A stretch of 64,000 nucleotides of DNA from Wolfiporia cocos (taxonomy: Eukaryota; Basidiomycota; Agaricomycetes; Polyporales; Phaeolaceae). The DNA lies in NCBI GenBank assembly GCA_029448655.1, contig JACCLO010000011.1, forward strand, positions 2,046,001-2,110,000. Reading direction: 5' to 3'. This document shows positions 43,601 through 54,300 of this stretch, one piece after another; position 1 is the first letter of the stretch; every line of letters begins with the position of its first letter. The position numbers and the translations under genes are program-made. The notes beneath the pieces were generated by a model. The model did not search any database. It was not told the origin of the DNA and saw only the letters and a program-made list of their open reading frames with translations.

Positions 43601-45470
43601 GTACGAACTCATCACACGCAACTATTGGTGGCCAAACCTCACCACCGATGTCAAGAAATACGTCCAACAATGTGACGTATGTCAGAGAATGAAAAACCGA
43701 TCCGAGAAGCCTTATGGCTTGCTCCAACCGAACCCGGTCCCAGAAGGACCATGGGACGTCATCACAACCGACTTCATTATGTACCTACCCAAATCAGTGC
43801 ACAACGGTACTACCTACGACTCAATCATGGTAGTAGTGGACAGGCTCACGAAGCAAGCACACTTTTACCCCATCAACTCAAAGTTCGGAACGAAGGATTT
43901 AGCAGAAATACTTTATGCTAGATTCTACCCGTTACATGGTCTGCCAAAACAGATCATCACGGACAGGGGAGTGCAATATGCTTCAGAGCTATTCAAGGAA
44001 TTTTGTAAATTCCTTAAGGTCGAACACTCAATGTCGACGGCCTATCATCCACAAACCGACGGGCAAACTGAAAGAGTCAATCAGACTCTGGAACAGTACT
44101 TAAGATGTTACGTCAACTCTTACGAGAAAGACAATTGGAGTCAGCTTCTCCCAACAGCGGAGTTTGCTTACAACAATGTAGCATCAGAATCTACAAAGAA
44201 CTCGCCGTTCTATGTAGAACTCGGTAGACACCCACGGGCTGGCCCTAATGAGCCGCCCATCGGATCATCGGATCTCATTGACATCGCAGAACAGCGCTGG
44301 CAAGCGCAGGAACAAGCGAAAGCAGCAATGCAAGTAGCAGCAGACAGATGGAAATGGTACAACGACGAAGGGAAGAAACAAGCACCCTTCAAAGTTGGAG
44401 ACAAGGCTTTGGTAGCAACAAAAGACTACCAAAAGACGGAACGAAGCTTAGCACCACGGTATATCGGACCATTCAAGATAGTAGAACAACTATCTCTGGT
44501 AACCTTCCGCCTAAGCATGGACTCTCAATATAGAGCCTATCATCCCGTCTTCCACGCCTCTAAACTAGTAATGTACCATGACCAAGGAACCTCAGAGTCG
44601 AAGCCTGACAAGGCAGGAGACGACGAGGAAGTAGAATGGGAAGTGGAGGATATCCTGAGCCACAGAAAGCGGGGTCGCAAGACCGAATTCTTAATCCGCT
44701 GGAAAGGCCACTCACAGGTATCTGACACATGGGAACCCGAAGGAAATCTTGAGGGTGCAGCCGAAATACTCAACGAGTACAAGGCAAAATCATTCGATCA
44801 AGCACTCAATCCTCCTAGACGAAGCACTCGACACGACGTCCGAGTTGCTGAACCCGACGACGACACCGACTGGAAAGTTGGTGATCGGTACCTATGGCCA
44901 GATGACTGGCCGCTCCAAGTCGACCTCTATGAGGAAGGCGAGCTCGAAGCTAATCGCAAATGGCTCAAACGCGATCCGTACGGAGACTTTGTAGACGACA
45001 ACATAGTATTCAACGACTATCTCGAGTTCGCAGTCGACGTGAACCTCGAGAATTACGAAGAACCTCTATACCCCTCACAGGGTACCCCACACGCAGCCGG
45101 CTACGATATCTACGCCTCAAAGGAAGTCACGTTACTTCCAGGACAAACGACAATGATCGATACAGGACTAAAAATCCTGTTCCCTTACGGGAGCTACGTT
45201 CAACTTGTCAGCCGATCCAGTATGGCAAAGAAATCTTTAATCGTAGTAGGAGGCATCATAGATTGGGACTATAGAGGAGAAGTAAAAGTCATGATCCATA
45301 ACTTGGGTCAAGAAGCCTACGAAGTCAAGCCACGAGACAAAGTGGCCCAACTACTAGTACACCAACAATCTCATCCAGAGATTCATCACGGTAGCCTAAA
45401 GTCATACGAAAAGCAACACGAGCACCAAGGAGCACGAGGTACACAGGGATTTGGCAGCACGGGCAAGTAG
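40618..45470 (+). pseudogene. pol: Pol of element B (PR-RT-RH-IN-chromo-dUTPase), three stops
   Basis: With the solo LTR removed, one frame of 1,453 codons (stop included) remains with no frameshift. Order: SFSIDVTLWVYG and ALIDSGASISVID (protease), VFFVKKKDGGLRMVVDYRKL and YLDDIL (RT), SDASDFATG (RNase H), HHDHATAGHFGRW...CDVCQRMK and TDFIMYLPK, ITDRGVQYASELF, QTDGQTERVNQ (integrase), VEWEVEDILSHRKRG...LIRWKGHSQVSDTWEP (chromodomain), and a C-terminal dUTPase with AAGYDIYAS, VSRSSMA, GGIIDWDYRGEV, PRDKVAQLL and RGTQGFGSTGK. Premature TGA codons lie at 41,871, 41,916 and 43,017, and a solo LTR splits the protease. Dead as found, though its LTRs look identical. Confidence 0.93.
40786..41274 (-). 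mobile_element. Solo LTR with TSD CACTC inside B protease
   Basis: This 489-bp minus-oriented LTR sits in the codons just before the protease active site (GCA CTC / ATC GAC TCT GGA). CACTC flanks both sides (40,781-40,785 and 41,275-41,279). It retains a reversed TATATACATG box near 41,027; the donor-like hexamer is GTAAAT. An A/E-unlike U3 suggests another LTR family. Confidence 0.92.
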
Positions 45471-45539
45471 AACACACAAAACCTAACCCTTTATTGGGCT
45501 CTAGTACAAACTCTACTTTCATCGAGGACGCTGAAATCT

Positions 45540-45552
45540 GAAGAGGGGGTAA
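45540..45552 (+). promoter_or_regulatory. Polypurine tract, element B
   Basis: GAAGAGGGGGTAA, identical to the tract of A, directly precedes the 3' LTR. Confidence 0.85.
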
Positions 45553-46093
45553 TGTCACAGATTTTCCTAAGCTAACGCTTATTTTTTCCCTATTTTTCCC
45601 TAACGTTCTACAATTCCTACGCAATTGTCTCACTATAAGTTCCTAGTTCATATAGTTGTATTAACCTAAACGTCACATGTACGGCTCCGGTTCCCGTTAC
45701 CGATCTTATCTTTATCTTATCTTAGATAGCAACTCTCTGTCATCTTATCTTCATCGTAGACAGACTTTCACGTCACAAGACTCATCACGAGTTCTTACTC
45801 ATCGCGCGTCAGCACGATGACAATGCCCGACCGGCATATTACTCATACCCAGTACCAGGGGTCCTGCCCTTGTATCAATAGTCTTACCCGCGGTCCCGTT
45901 GGTCCCGCACAGTGTATTAGAGGTCCTACTAGACATGTATATATACTGTACTCTGAGTCGCTTAGGACTCAGACTAGTTCTTCTATCGACTACTGCTATT
46001 AGCCCCCCAAGCTAGTAGCTCTTAAACCTCTGCTTATAAAGCTTTGTTACTCGTCCAACACCGCTTCAACAATCTATAAGTAAGTCTGCGTCA
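45553..46093 (+). mobile_element. 3' LTR of element B (TSD GGGCT)
   Basis: This 541-bp LTR appears identical to the 5' copy at 35,877-36,417. GGGCT follows at 46,094-46,098, matching the left flank, so B is a bona fide single insertion. Confidence 0.95.
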
Positions 46094-46098
46094 GGGCT

Positions 46099-46838
46099 AT
46101 TCGCATGCCCGGGATAATCCTATGTGCTTTGTCTGAGTAGTTGAAGATAATGGCTCCAACGTCTCCTCGGTAGTCCGAGTCTATGACTCCGGCTTGTACT
46201 ACCAATCCGTGTCTGAGGGTGTTGCCTGATCGTCCAGCCAACCTTCCGTACGATCCCTTCGGGATCTTCATTTTTACTCCTGTGGAGACGAGTTTCCATC
46301 CTCCGGCGGAAATCTCAGTTTCTTCTGCGGCGTAAAGGTCGTACCCTGCAGCTTCTTGGGTCCCCCTTGTTGGAATTTTCCCTCCTGGGGCAACTACCAT
46401 TTCTACCGTATCCATTCGGATCGTGGTTTCCTGTTCCTTTTCTTCTGCCCCTAGTATTGATCGTACATCGACTGTTTGGTCCTTCCAGTCGATTGTGGGG
46501 TTTTCGTCTTTTAGCCATCCATACCCTAGGATCATATTCTCTGTTCCGATTGATCCTACTAGGAATCGGACTTTTCGCGTTTTCTGGGTCTTCGGATATC
46601 GTAGTAGTATGGTGGCTTCTCGGTCTATTCGCCCATCTTTGTTTTCTGTTCCGTCAACATTTTTGACGATGATCGGGTTCTTCAAGGGTTGCGTGGGCAC
46701 CTTGTATTTTTCTACCACTCTGCTGTGGATCAGGTTCGACATTGCTCCTGAGTCGATTAGTGCATTGCACTTCACGGGTTTTGCCAACGTCATGATTACC
46801 GGGATGAAGAGGGATCAATTTTTCTCAAACGAGGTAAT
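46099..46838 (-). pseudogene. Element C protease-dUTPase, 5' part
   Basis: The minus frame encodes a retropepsin (CNALIDSGAMSNLI, then MILGYGWLKDENP) joined directly to a dUTPase: AAGYDLYAAEE (motif 1), YGRLAGRSGNTLRHG (motif 2, variant), GVIDSDYRGDVGAIIFN (motif 3 with catalytic Asp and Tyr), and IIPGMRIA at the edge of motif 4. The rest of motif 4 and motif 5 lie across element B at 35,876-35,660, followed by RT. dUTPase hydrolyses dUTP to dUMP and would limit uracil incorporation during reverse transcription. A TGA lies at 46,815-46,817, and element D cuts the upstream part at 46,838. Protease-dUTPase-RT is an unusual order. Confidence 0.9.
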
Positions 46839-47536
46839 TGACACAAACTAGTTGTGGGACTCACTCTATAACCTTGTTAAGCGACTTGAAGTAGTTGCTG
46901 GAGGTTGGTGAGGATACTAGTAGGCGCAAGCAGAGATGATATGTGACTGTGCGAATGCAGAGAACAAATCTAAGGCTTATCCGCAGTGATAGCCCTACTT
47001 ATATACATGCATTGTTTGGTTACCAGTAAGGGAGCCAAACATGAAGACGGTCTGTGCGCAGACATAACTAATACAGCTAAGTCGTAAACTACAGTAGACC
47101 ATGTGCGCCGGTAATGGCCGCACCAGTAAGAAACGTTGTTAGGACCGTAGGTCCGTGTTGTGGAAGTGGCGTTGCTACGTTAGTAAGCCATGCACGTGAT
47201 AACTATATACCGATATCGGGATATGAGTAATACTAAGGGCATTGGCATGTGATAACGAGCGGGCCGCTTATCCAATTGTAGTGACATAACCCGATAACGG
47301 GATATGAGTACAGCGCGTGACACCGGAGGTTAGTCCGCTGAGTCATTGACGCGTACAAACGTGTTATGTACGTGTTGTTATGACAAGTGGACGTATACCG
47401 CGTTGTGTACGTGTTGTTTGGTTGCGTGTACGTGTAGACGGGCGCTTAGCAGCGTAAACGTCTACAAGGTCGTAGAAATACCAGATAAATAGGTAAAAAT
47501 ACGGGAAAAATATTGGCATGTCCCAAATCTGTGACA
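46839..47536 (-). mobile_element. 3' LTR of element D
   Basis: The 698-bp minus LTR has plus-strand ends TGACACAAACTAG and AAATCTGTGACA. GTAAT precedes it; the other end of D lies beyond the window, so the duplication cannot be tested. It matches the 3' LTR of A very closely. Confidence 0.92.
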
Positions 47537-47549
47537 TTACCCCCTCTTC
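47537..47549 (-). promoter_or_regulatory. Polypurine tract, element D
   Basis: TTACCCCCTCTTC is the complement of the shared 13-mer GAAGAGGGGGTAA, adjoining the 3' LTR. Confidence 0.85.
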
Positions 47550-47575
47550 AGGTTTCATTGTCCCTAATGGAACGA

Positions 47576-50500
47576 TTACTTTCCTGTGGAGCCGAATCCA
47601 CCAGTACCGCGCTCGGATTTAATCTTTTCAAAGTAAGATTTTCCGTGTAACGTAATGTGCGGGTCCTTAGCAACTTCGCAGATAAGCTGAGCAATCTTAT
47701 CACCGGCCCGGATATCGATAGATATGTCGGAGTGATTCCGGAGAATGATGATTACTTCGCCTTGGTAATCGTGGTCGATGACGCCACCCATTACGTCTAT
47801 GCCTTTGCGTGCGAGACTAGAGCGGGGGGCGATACGTCCGTAAGTGCCGAAAGGTACCTGGATCTTCAGTTTGGTGTTGTATTCTGTCTGCCCATGAGCT
47901 GGCAGAACGTCGCCTGTTGCAGTGTACAGGTCAAACCCAACCGAGTCCTTGGTTCCTTTTTCCGGCATTCGGCCGCCTTCACCGACTACGATTTTCAAGT
48001 CCGCGTTTTGGTTAATGTCTGCTGACATCCATCCCCCGTCTGGGTGTCTAACCATGCGCTGCTTGGGATCCTTCGCAAATGTTTCGCGATACTGCGGCCA
48101 GTCGTCTGGCCACGTGCATTCGTCGGCTTCCCAGTCATCGCTGTCAGGGTCGAAGACATGAACTGCTTCTTTCCTTCTAGCTGATCGCCTGAGGGGAACA
48201 TCCTGCATCGGGATAGGGTGTGAAGCCTTGTATTCCTGCAGAATGTCGTATGCCGTGTCGAGATCGGCTTCGCGTACCCAGGAGTCGTCATTGATACCGA
48301 ACCCTTTCCATCGGATTCTGTATTCAACTCTTCCTGCACGGAGACGATGATCTAAGATCTTTTCGACTTCCCATAATTCCTCGCCGTCGACCATTTCTGG
48401 TTGAGGCTCTGGTTTTTTCTGATGCACCGGGTCCTTGTACATGACCAACTTGGAAGCGTGGAATACTGGGTGGTAAGCCCTGTATTGCTCGTCCATGTGT
48501 ACCCTAAAAGTGACCGGAGATAATTGTTCAATTATCTTAAATGGTCCCAAATAGCGTGGACTAAGACTTCTTTCGGAGTCTTGCCAGCTACGGGCGTCAA
48601 CGAGAACTTTGTCGCCGACTTTAAACGGTACCGAGCGCTTGTGTTGGTCATAGTACCAAGACCAGCGTTCAGCAGCCATTTTCATAGCTGCCTTAGCTTG
48701 TTCTTGTGCTGACCATCTGGCGTAAGCAAATTGATTTAAGTCCGAGTATTGCGTCGGCTTTAAATCCGTAGGTCCTGCATTGGGATGCCTTCCTAGTTCG
48801 ACGAAGAATGGACTATTCTTGGTTGTCTCACTAGCCGCGTTGTTGTATGCAAATTCAGCCGTTGGGAGAAACCATGACCAATTATCCTTCTGAATAACAT
48901 CGATGTAGCATCTAAGGTATTGTTCCAGGATTTGGTTGACTCTCTCCGTCTGGCCATCCGCTTGCGGGTGATAGGCGGTTGTCATCGACCTCTGGATTCC
49001 CAATTGTTCGCACCATCCCTTGAATAACTCAGAAGAGAATTGCGGCCCTCTATCCGAAATGATTTGTTTCGGAAGTCCGTGATTCGGATAAATCCGAAGG
49101 TACAGGAGGTTTGCTAATTCCTTTGCCGAGATATTGTCTGACGTGGGAATGAAGTGTGCGCGCTTGGTCAATCGGTCCACTACTACCATAATAGCAGTGA
49201 ATTGTTTGCGTTCGCCGCTGGGCGGTAAGTGAACGATGAAGTCGATTGTGATTGTGTCCCAGGGTGCTTCCGGTACTGGGAGCGGTTGCAGGGGTCCATA
49301 CGGGGTCTGGTTGCGGTTCTTCATGCGCTGGCATGTGTCACAACCTTCCACGTATTGCTTCACCATCGTGGTCATTCCAGGCCACCAGTAATTACGTGAT
49401 AGAAGTTCATAGGTCTTCCATCGTCCGAAGTGTCCGGCAGTCACATGGTCATGATGTAACTCCAGAATCTTCGTGCGCAATTCTTTAGGCTCTTTTGGAA
49501 CGTACACTTTTCCTCGTCTGAGGAGTAATCCGGCCTCCATGTTCCATTCCTGGAGATCTTTACCGAATTCCTTGGGACCACTTTTCAGTAGTTCCTGGTA
49601 ATCTTTGGTAATTTGATCGTCCATGAGGGCTTGTCGGATTTGTCGGAGGAGGTCCTCGTCGCCTGATTGTATCTCCTGCTGTGACGCTTCTAGCGCCCTA
49701 ACCGTAAAGTATTCTGGTTTCAGCAAAATTTGATCGCGATTGTCGAGTTCCACCCCCTCTTCATGGTCTGGCCTCCGTGACAGAGGATCAGCCGTTAGCA
49801 TTGTTTTACCGGGTTTGTGGCACATGGTGAAGTTGAACCTTGTCAGGTAAAGACTCCAACGTGCCTGTCTCCGGGTTAGCCGTTGTGCCGATTTGAAATA
49901 TGTCAGATTGAGATGATCCGACCATACTTCAAATTTGTGTGGATGTCCTTCGAGGTAATGTCTCCATTCCTCTAGAGCGCGGATGATTGCGAGCAACTCC
50001 TTATCGTAAATCTCATAGTTCCTTTCGGGTGCTGATAGAGATTTCGAGTAAAAGGCTACCGGGTGCCAGAGCTTATCCTCCGAAGAGTATTGCGATAGCA
50101 CTGCACCAGTTGCGTAATCGGAAGAATCCGCTTCCACGCGGAACGGGGACTCCTGATCTGGGATCCGGAGTATTGGAGCCGATGTGAAAGCTTCCTTGAG
50201 AGTTTGGAAGGCTTCCGCTTGTTCGGGTCCCCAGTTCCATTGCGTGTTTTTCTTGGACAGTTCGGTTAACGGCTTAACCACTTTGGGGAAATCTTTAATG
50301 AACCGACGGTAGTAGTTGGCGAAGCCAACAAAGGCTTGGACGTCCTTCACCTTGGCAGGTGTAGGCCAGTCCATTACACCGGCTACCTTCTTAGGGTCCA
50401 TTTCGACTTTTCCTTTGGAAATGATCATTCCCAGGTATTCAATACTGCTTTGTTCGAAGAAGCACTTTTCAGGCTTCGCGAACAGGTCGTTGTCTTGCAA

Positions 50501-50599
50501 GATTTGTAATACTTGCTTGACAATACGACGGTGTTCCAACAGGTCGTTTCTGAACACAAGGATGTCGTCTAGGTAGACAATGACCTTTCCTTCTCTGAT
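47576..50599 (-). pseudogene. pol: Pol of element D, 3' part (RT palm to dUTPase)
   Basis: An uninterrupted minus frame of about 1,007 codons runs from just before the RT catalytic YLDD box through RNase H, integrase (HHCC; Asp-Asp-Glu core with AYHPQADGQTERVNQ), chromodomain (WEVEKILDHRLRAGRVEYRI) and complete dUTPase (VGFDLYTA, APRSSLARKG, VIDHDYQGEV, AGDKIAQLIC, RGTGGFGSTGK). It continues at 60,579 on the other side of element E. Nothing else breaks it, so D was probably coding-competent until E inserted into its reverse transcriptase at CTGAT. Confidence 0.93.
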
Positions 50600-51299
50600 T
50601 GACACAGACTAGACTGTGGGACTCACACTATAACCTAATAAGCGACTTGAAGGAGTTGCTGGAGGTTGGTGAGGAGGCTAGTGGGCGCAAGCAGAGATGA
50701 TATGTAACTGTGCGAATGCAGAGAACAAATCTAAGGCTTATCCGCAGTGATAGCCCTACTTATATACATGCTTTGTTTGGTTACCGGTAAGGGAGCCAAA
50801 CATGAAGGTGGTCTGTGCGCAGACATAACTAATATGGTTAAGTCGTAAACTACAATAGACCATGTGCGCCGGTAATGGCCGCACCAGTAAGATCGTTTGT
50901 TTGGACCGTAGGTCCATGTTGTGGAAGTGGCTGTAGCTACGTTAGTAAGCCATGCATGTGATTCTTATATACCGGCATCGGGATATGAGTAATCATAAGG
51001 GCATTGGCATGTGATAACGAGCGGGCCGCTTATCCAATCGTACTGACATAGCCCGGTATCGGGATATGAGTAAAGCGCGTGACACCGGAGGTTAGTCCGC
51101 TGAGTCATTGACGCGTACAAGCGTGTTATGTACGTGTTGTTATGACAAGTGGACGTATACCGCGTTGTGTACGTGTTGTTTGGTTGCGTGTACGTGCTAG
51201 ACGGGCGCTTAGCAGCGTAAATGTCTACAAGGTCGTAGAAATACCAGATAAATAGGTAAAAATACGGGAAAAATAGTGGCATGTCCCAAATCTGTGACA
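50600..51299 (-). mobile_element. 3' LTR of element E (TSD CTGAT)
   Basis: This 700-bp minus LTR has plus-strand ends TGACACAGACTAG and AAATCTGTGACA. CTGAT (50,595-50,599) precedes it and is matched at 60,574-60,578. By eye it is identical to the 5' LTR at 59,874-60,573, including private changes such as GTGCTAGACGGG. GTGAGT lies near its 3' end on the minus strand. Confidence 0.96.
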
Positions 51300-51312
51300 T
51301 TACCCCCTCTTC
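51300..51312 (-). promoter_or_regulatory. Polypurine tract, element E
   Basis: TTACCCCCTCTTC is the complement of the same 13-mer as in A, B and D, adjoining the 3' LTR. Confidence 0.88.
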
Positions 51313-51338
51313 AGGTTTCATTGTCCCTAATGGAACGA

Positions 51339-54300
51339 TTACTTTCCTGTGGAGCCGAAACCACCAGTACCGCGCTCGGATTTAATCTTTTCAAAGTAAG
51401 ATTTTCCGTGTAGCGTAATGTGCGGGTCCTTAGCAACTTCGCAGATGAGCTGAGCAATCTTATCACCGGCCCGAATATCAATAGATATGTCGGAGTGATT
51501 CCGGAGAATGATGATTACTTCGCCTTGATAATCGTGGTCGATAACGCCACCCATTACGTCTATGCCTTTGCGGGCAAGACTAGAGCGGGGGGCGATGCGT
51601 CCGTAAGTGCCGAAAGGTACCTGGATTTTCAGTTTGGTATTGTATTCTGTCTGCCCGTGAGCTGGCAGAACGTCGCCTGTTGCAGTGTACAGGTCAAACC
51701 CAACCGAGTCCTTGGTTCCCTTTTCTGGCATTCGGCCGCCTTCACCGACTACGATTTTCAAATCCGCATTTTGGTTAATGTCAGCTGACATCCATCCCCC
51801 GTCGGGGTGTCTAACCATGCGTTGCTTAGGATCCTTCGCAAATTCTTCGCGATACTGCGGCCAGTCGTCTGGCCACGTGCATTCGTCGGCTTCCCAGTCG
51901 TTGCTGTCAGGGTCGAAGACATGAACTGCTTCTTTCCTTCTAGCTGATCGCCTGAGGGGGACATCCTGCATTGGAATGGCATGTGAAGCCTTGTATTCCT
52001 GCAGAATGTCGTATGCCGTGTCGAGATCGGCTTCGCGTACCCAGGAGTCGTCATTGATACCAAATCCTTTCCATCGGATTCTGTATTCAACTCTTCCGGC
52101 GCGTAGACGATGATCTAAGATCTTCTCGACTTCCCATAATTCCTCGCCATCGACCATTTCTGGTTGAGGCTCTGGTTTCTTCTGATGCACAGGGTCCTTG
52201 TACATGACCAACTTGGAAGCGTGAAATACTGGGTGATAGGCCCTGTATTGCTCGTCCATGTGTACCCTAAAGGTGACCGGAGATAATTGTTCAATTATCC
52301 TAAATGGTCCCAAATAGCGTGGACTAAGACTTCTTTCGGAGTCTTGCCAGCTACGGGCGTCAACGAGAACTTTGTCGCCGACTTTAAACGGTACCGAGCG
52401 CTTATGTTGATCATAATACCAAGACCAGCGTTCAGCAGCCAGTTTCATGGCTGCCTTAGCTTGTTCTTGTGCTGACCATCGTTCGTAAGCAATGATATTT
52501 AGGTCCGTGTATGGTGTTGGACGTAAATTTGTAGGTCCTGCATTAGGGTGCCTTCCTAGTTCGACAAAGAATGGGCTATTCTTTGTTGTCTCACTAGCCG
52601 CGTTGTTGTACGCGAATTCAGCCGTTGGGAGAAACCATGACCAGTTATCCTTTTGAATAACATCGATGTAACATCTAAGATATTGTTCTAGGATCTGGTT
52701 AACTCTCTCCGTCTGGCCATCCGCTTGCGGGTGATAGGCGGTTGTCATTGACCGTTGGATTCCCAATTGCTCACACCATCCCTTGAATAAGGCGGCTGCG
52801 AATTGCGGGCCTCTATCCGAAATGATTTGTTTCGGAAGTCCGTGGTTCGGATAAATCCGAAGGTACAGGAGGTTCGCTAATTCTTTTGCCGTTATCTTGT
52901 CTGACGTGGGAATGAAGTGTGCTCGTTTGGTAAGCCGGTCCACTATTACCATAATAGCATTGAATTGTTTCAATTCGCCGCTGGGTGGTAGGTGGACGAT
53001 AAGGTCAATTGTGACGGTGTCCCAAGGTGCTTCCGGAACTGGGAGCGGTTGCAGGGGTCCGTACGGGGTCTGGTTGTGGTTCTTCATGCGTTGACATGTG
53101 TCACAACCTTCCACGTATTGCTTTACCATCGTGGTCATTCCAGGCCACCAGTAATTACGTGATAGAAGTTCATAGGTCTTCCATCGTCCGAAGTGTCCGG
53201 CAGTCACATGGTCATGATGTAACTCCAGAATCTTCGTGCGCAATTCCTTAGGCTCTTTTGGAACGTACACTTTTCCTCGTCTGAGGAGTAATCCGGCCTC
53301 CATGTTCCATTCCTGGAGATCTTTACCGAATTCCTTGGGACCACTTTTCAGTAGTTCCTGGTAATCCTTGGTAATCTGATCGTCCATGAGGGCTTGTCGG
53401 ATTTGTCGGAGGAGGTCCTCGTCGCCTGATTGTATCTCCTGCTGTGACGCTTCTAGCGCCCTAACCGTAAAGTATTCCGGTTTCAGCAAAATTTGATCGC
53501 GATTGTCGAGTTCCACCCCCTCTTCATGGTCTGGCCTCCGTGACAGAGGATCAGCCGTAAGCATTGTTTTACCGGGTTTGTGGCACATGGTGAAGTTGAA
53601 CCTTGTCAGGTAAAGACTCCAACGTGCCTGTCTCCGGGTTAGCCGTTGTGCCGATTTGAAATATGTCAGATTGAGATGATCCGACCAGACTTCAAATTTG
53701 TGTGGGTGTCCTTCGAGGTAATGTCTCCATTCCTCTAGAGCGCGGATGATTGCGAGCAACTCCTTGTCGTAAATCTCATAGTTCCTTTCGGGTGCTGATA
53801 GAGATTTCGAGTAGAAGGCTACCGGGTGCCAGAGCTTATCCTCCGAAGAATATTGTGATAGCACTGCACCAGTTGCGTAATCGGAAGAATCCGCTTCCAC
53901 GCGGAACGGGGACTCCTGATCTGGGATCCGGAGTATTGGAGCCGATGTGAAAGCTTCCTTGAGAGTTTGGAAGGCTTCCGCTTGTTCGGGTCCCCAGTTC
54001 CATTGCGTGTTTTTCTTGGACAGTTCGGTTAACGGCTTAACCACTTTGGAGAAGTCTTTAATGAACCGCCGGTAGTAGTTGGCGAAGCCAACAAAGGCCT
54101 GGACGTCCTTCACCTTGGCAGGTGTAGGCCAGTCCATGACACCGGCTACCTTCTTAGGGTCCATTTCGACTTTTCCTTTGGAAATGATCATTCCCAGGTA
54201 TTCAATACTGCTTTGTTCGAAGAAGCACTTTTCAGGCTTCGCGAACAAGTCGTTGTCTTGCAAGATTTGTAATACTTGCTTGACAATACGACGGTGTTCC

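Noticed and set aside
50965..51321. Frames beginning MKPEEGV that run into LTRs (also 29,398, 47,364, 60,239)
   Set aside because: They are readings through polypurine tract and LTR sequence, not genes.
51420..51788. 122-codon plus frame opposite the dUTPase, repeated in the A and D copies
   Set aside because: It recurs only because the dUTPase coding sequence beneath is conserved; no independent coding evidence.
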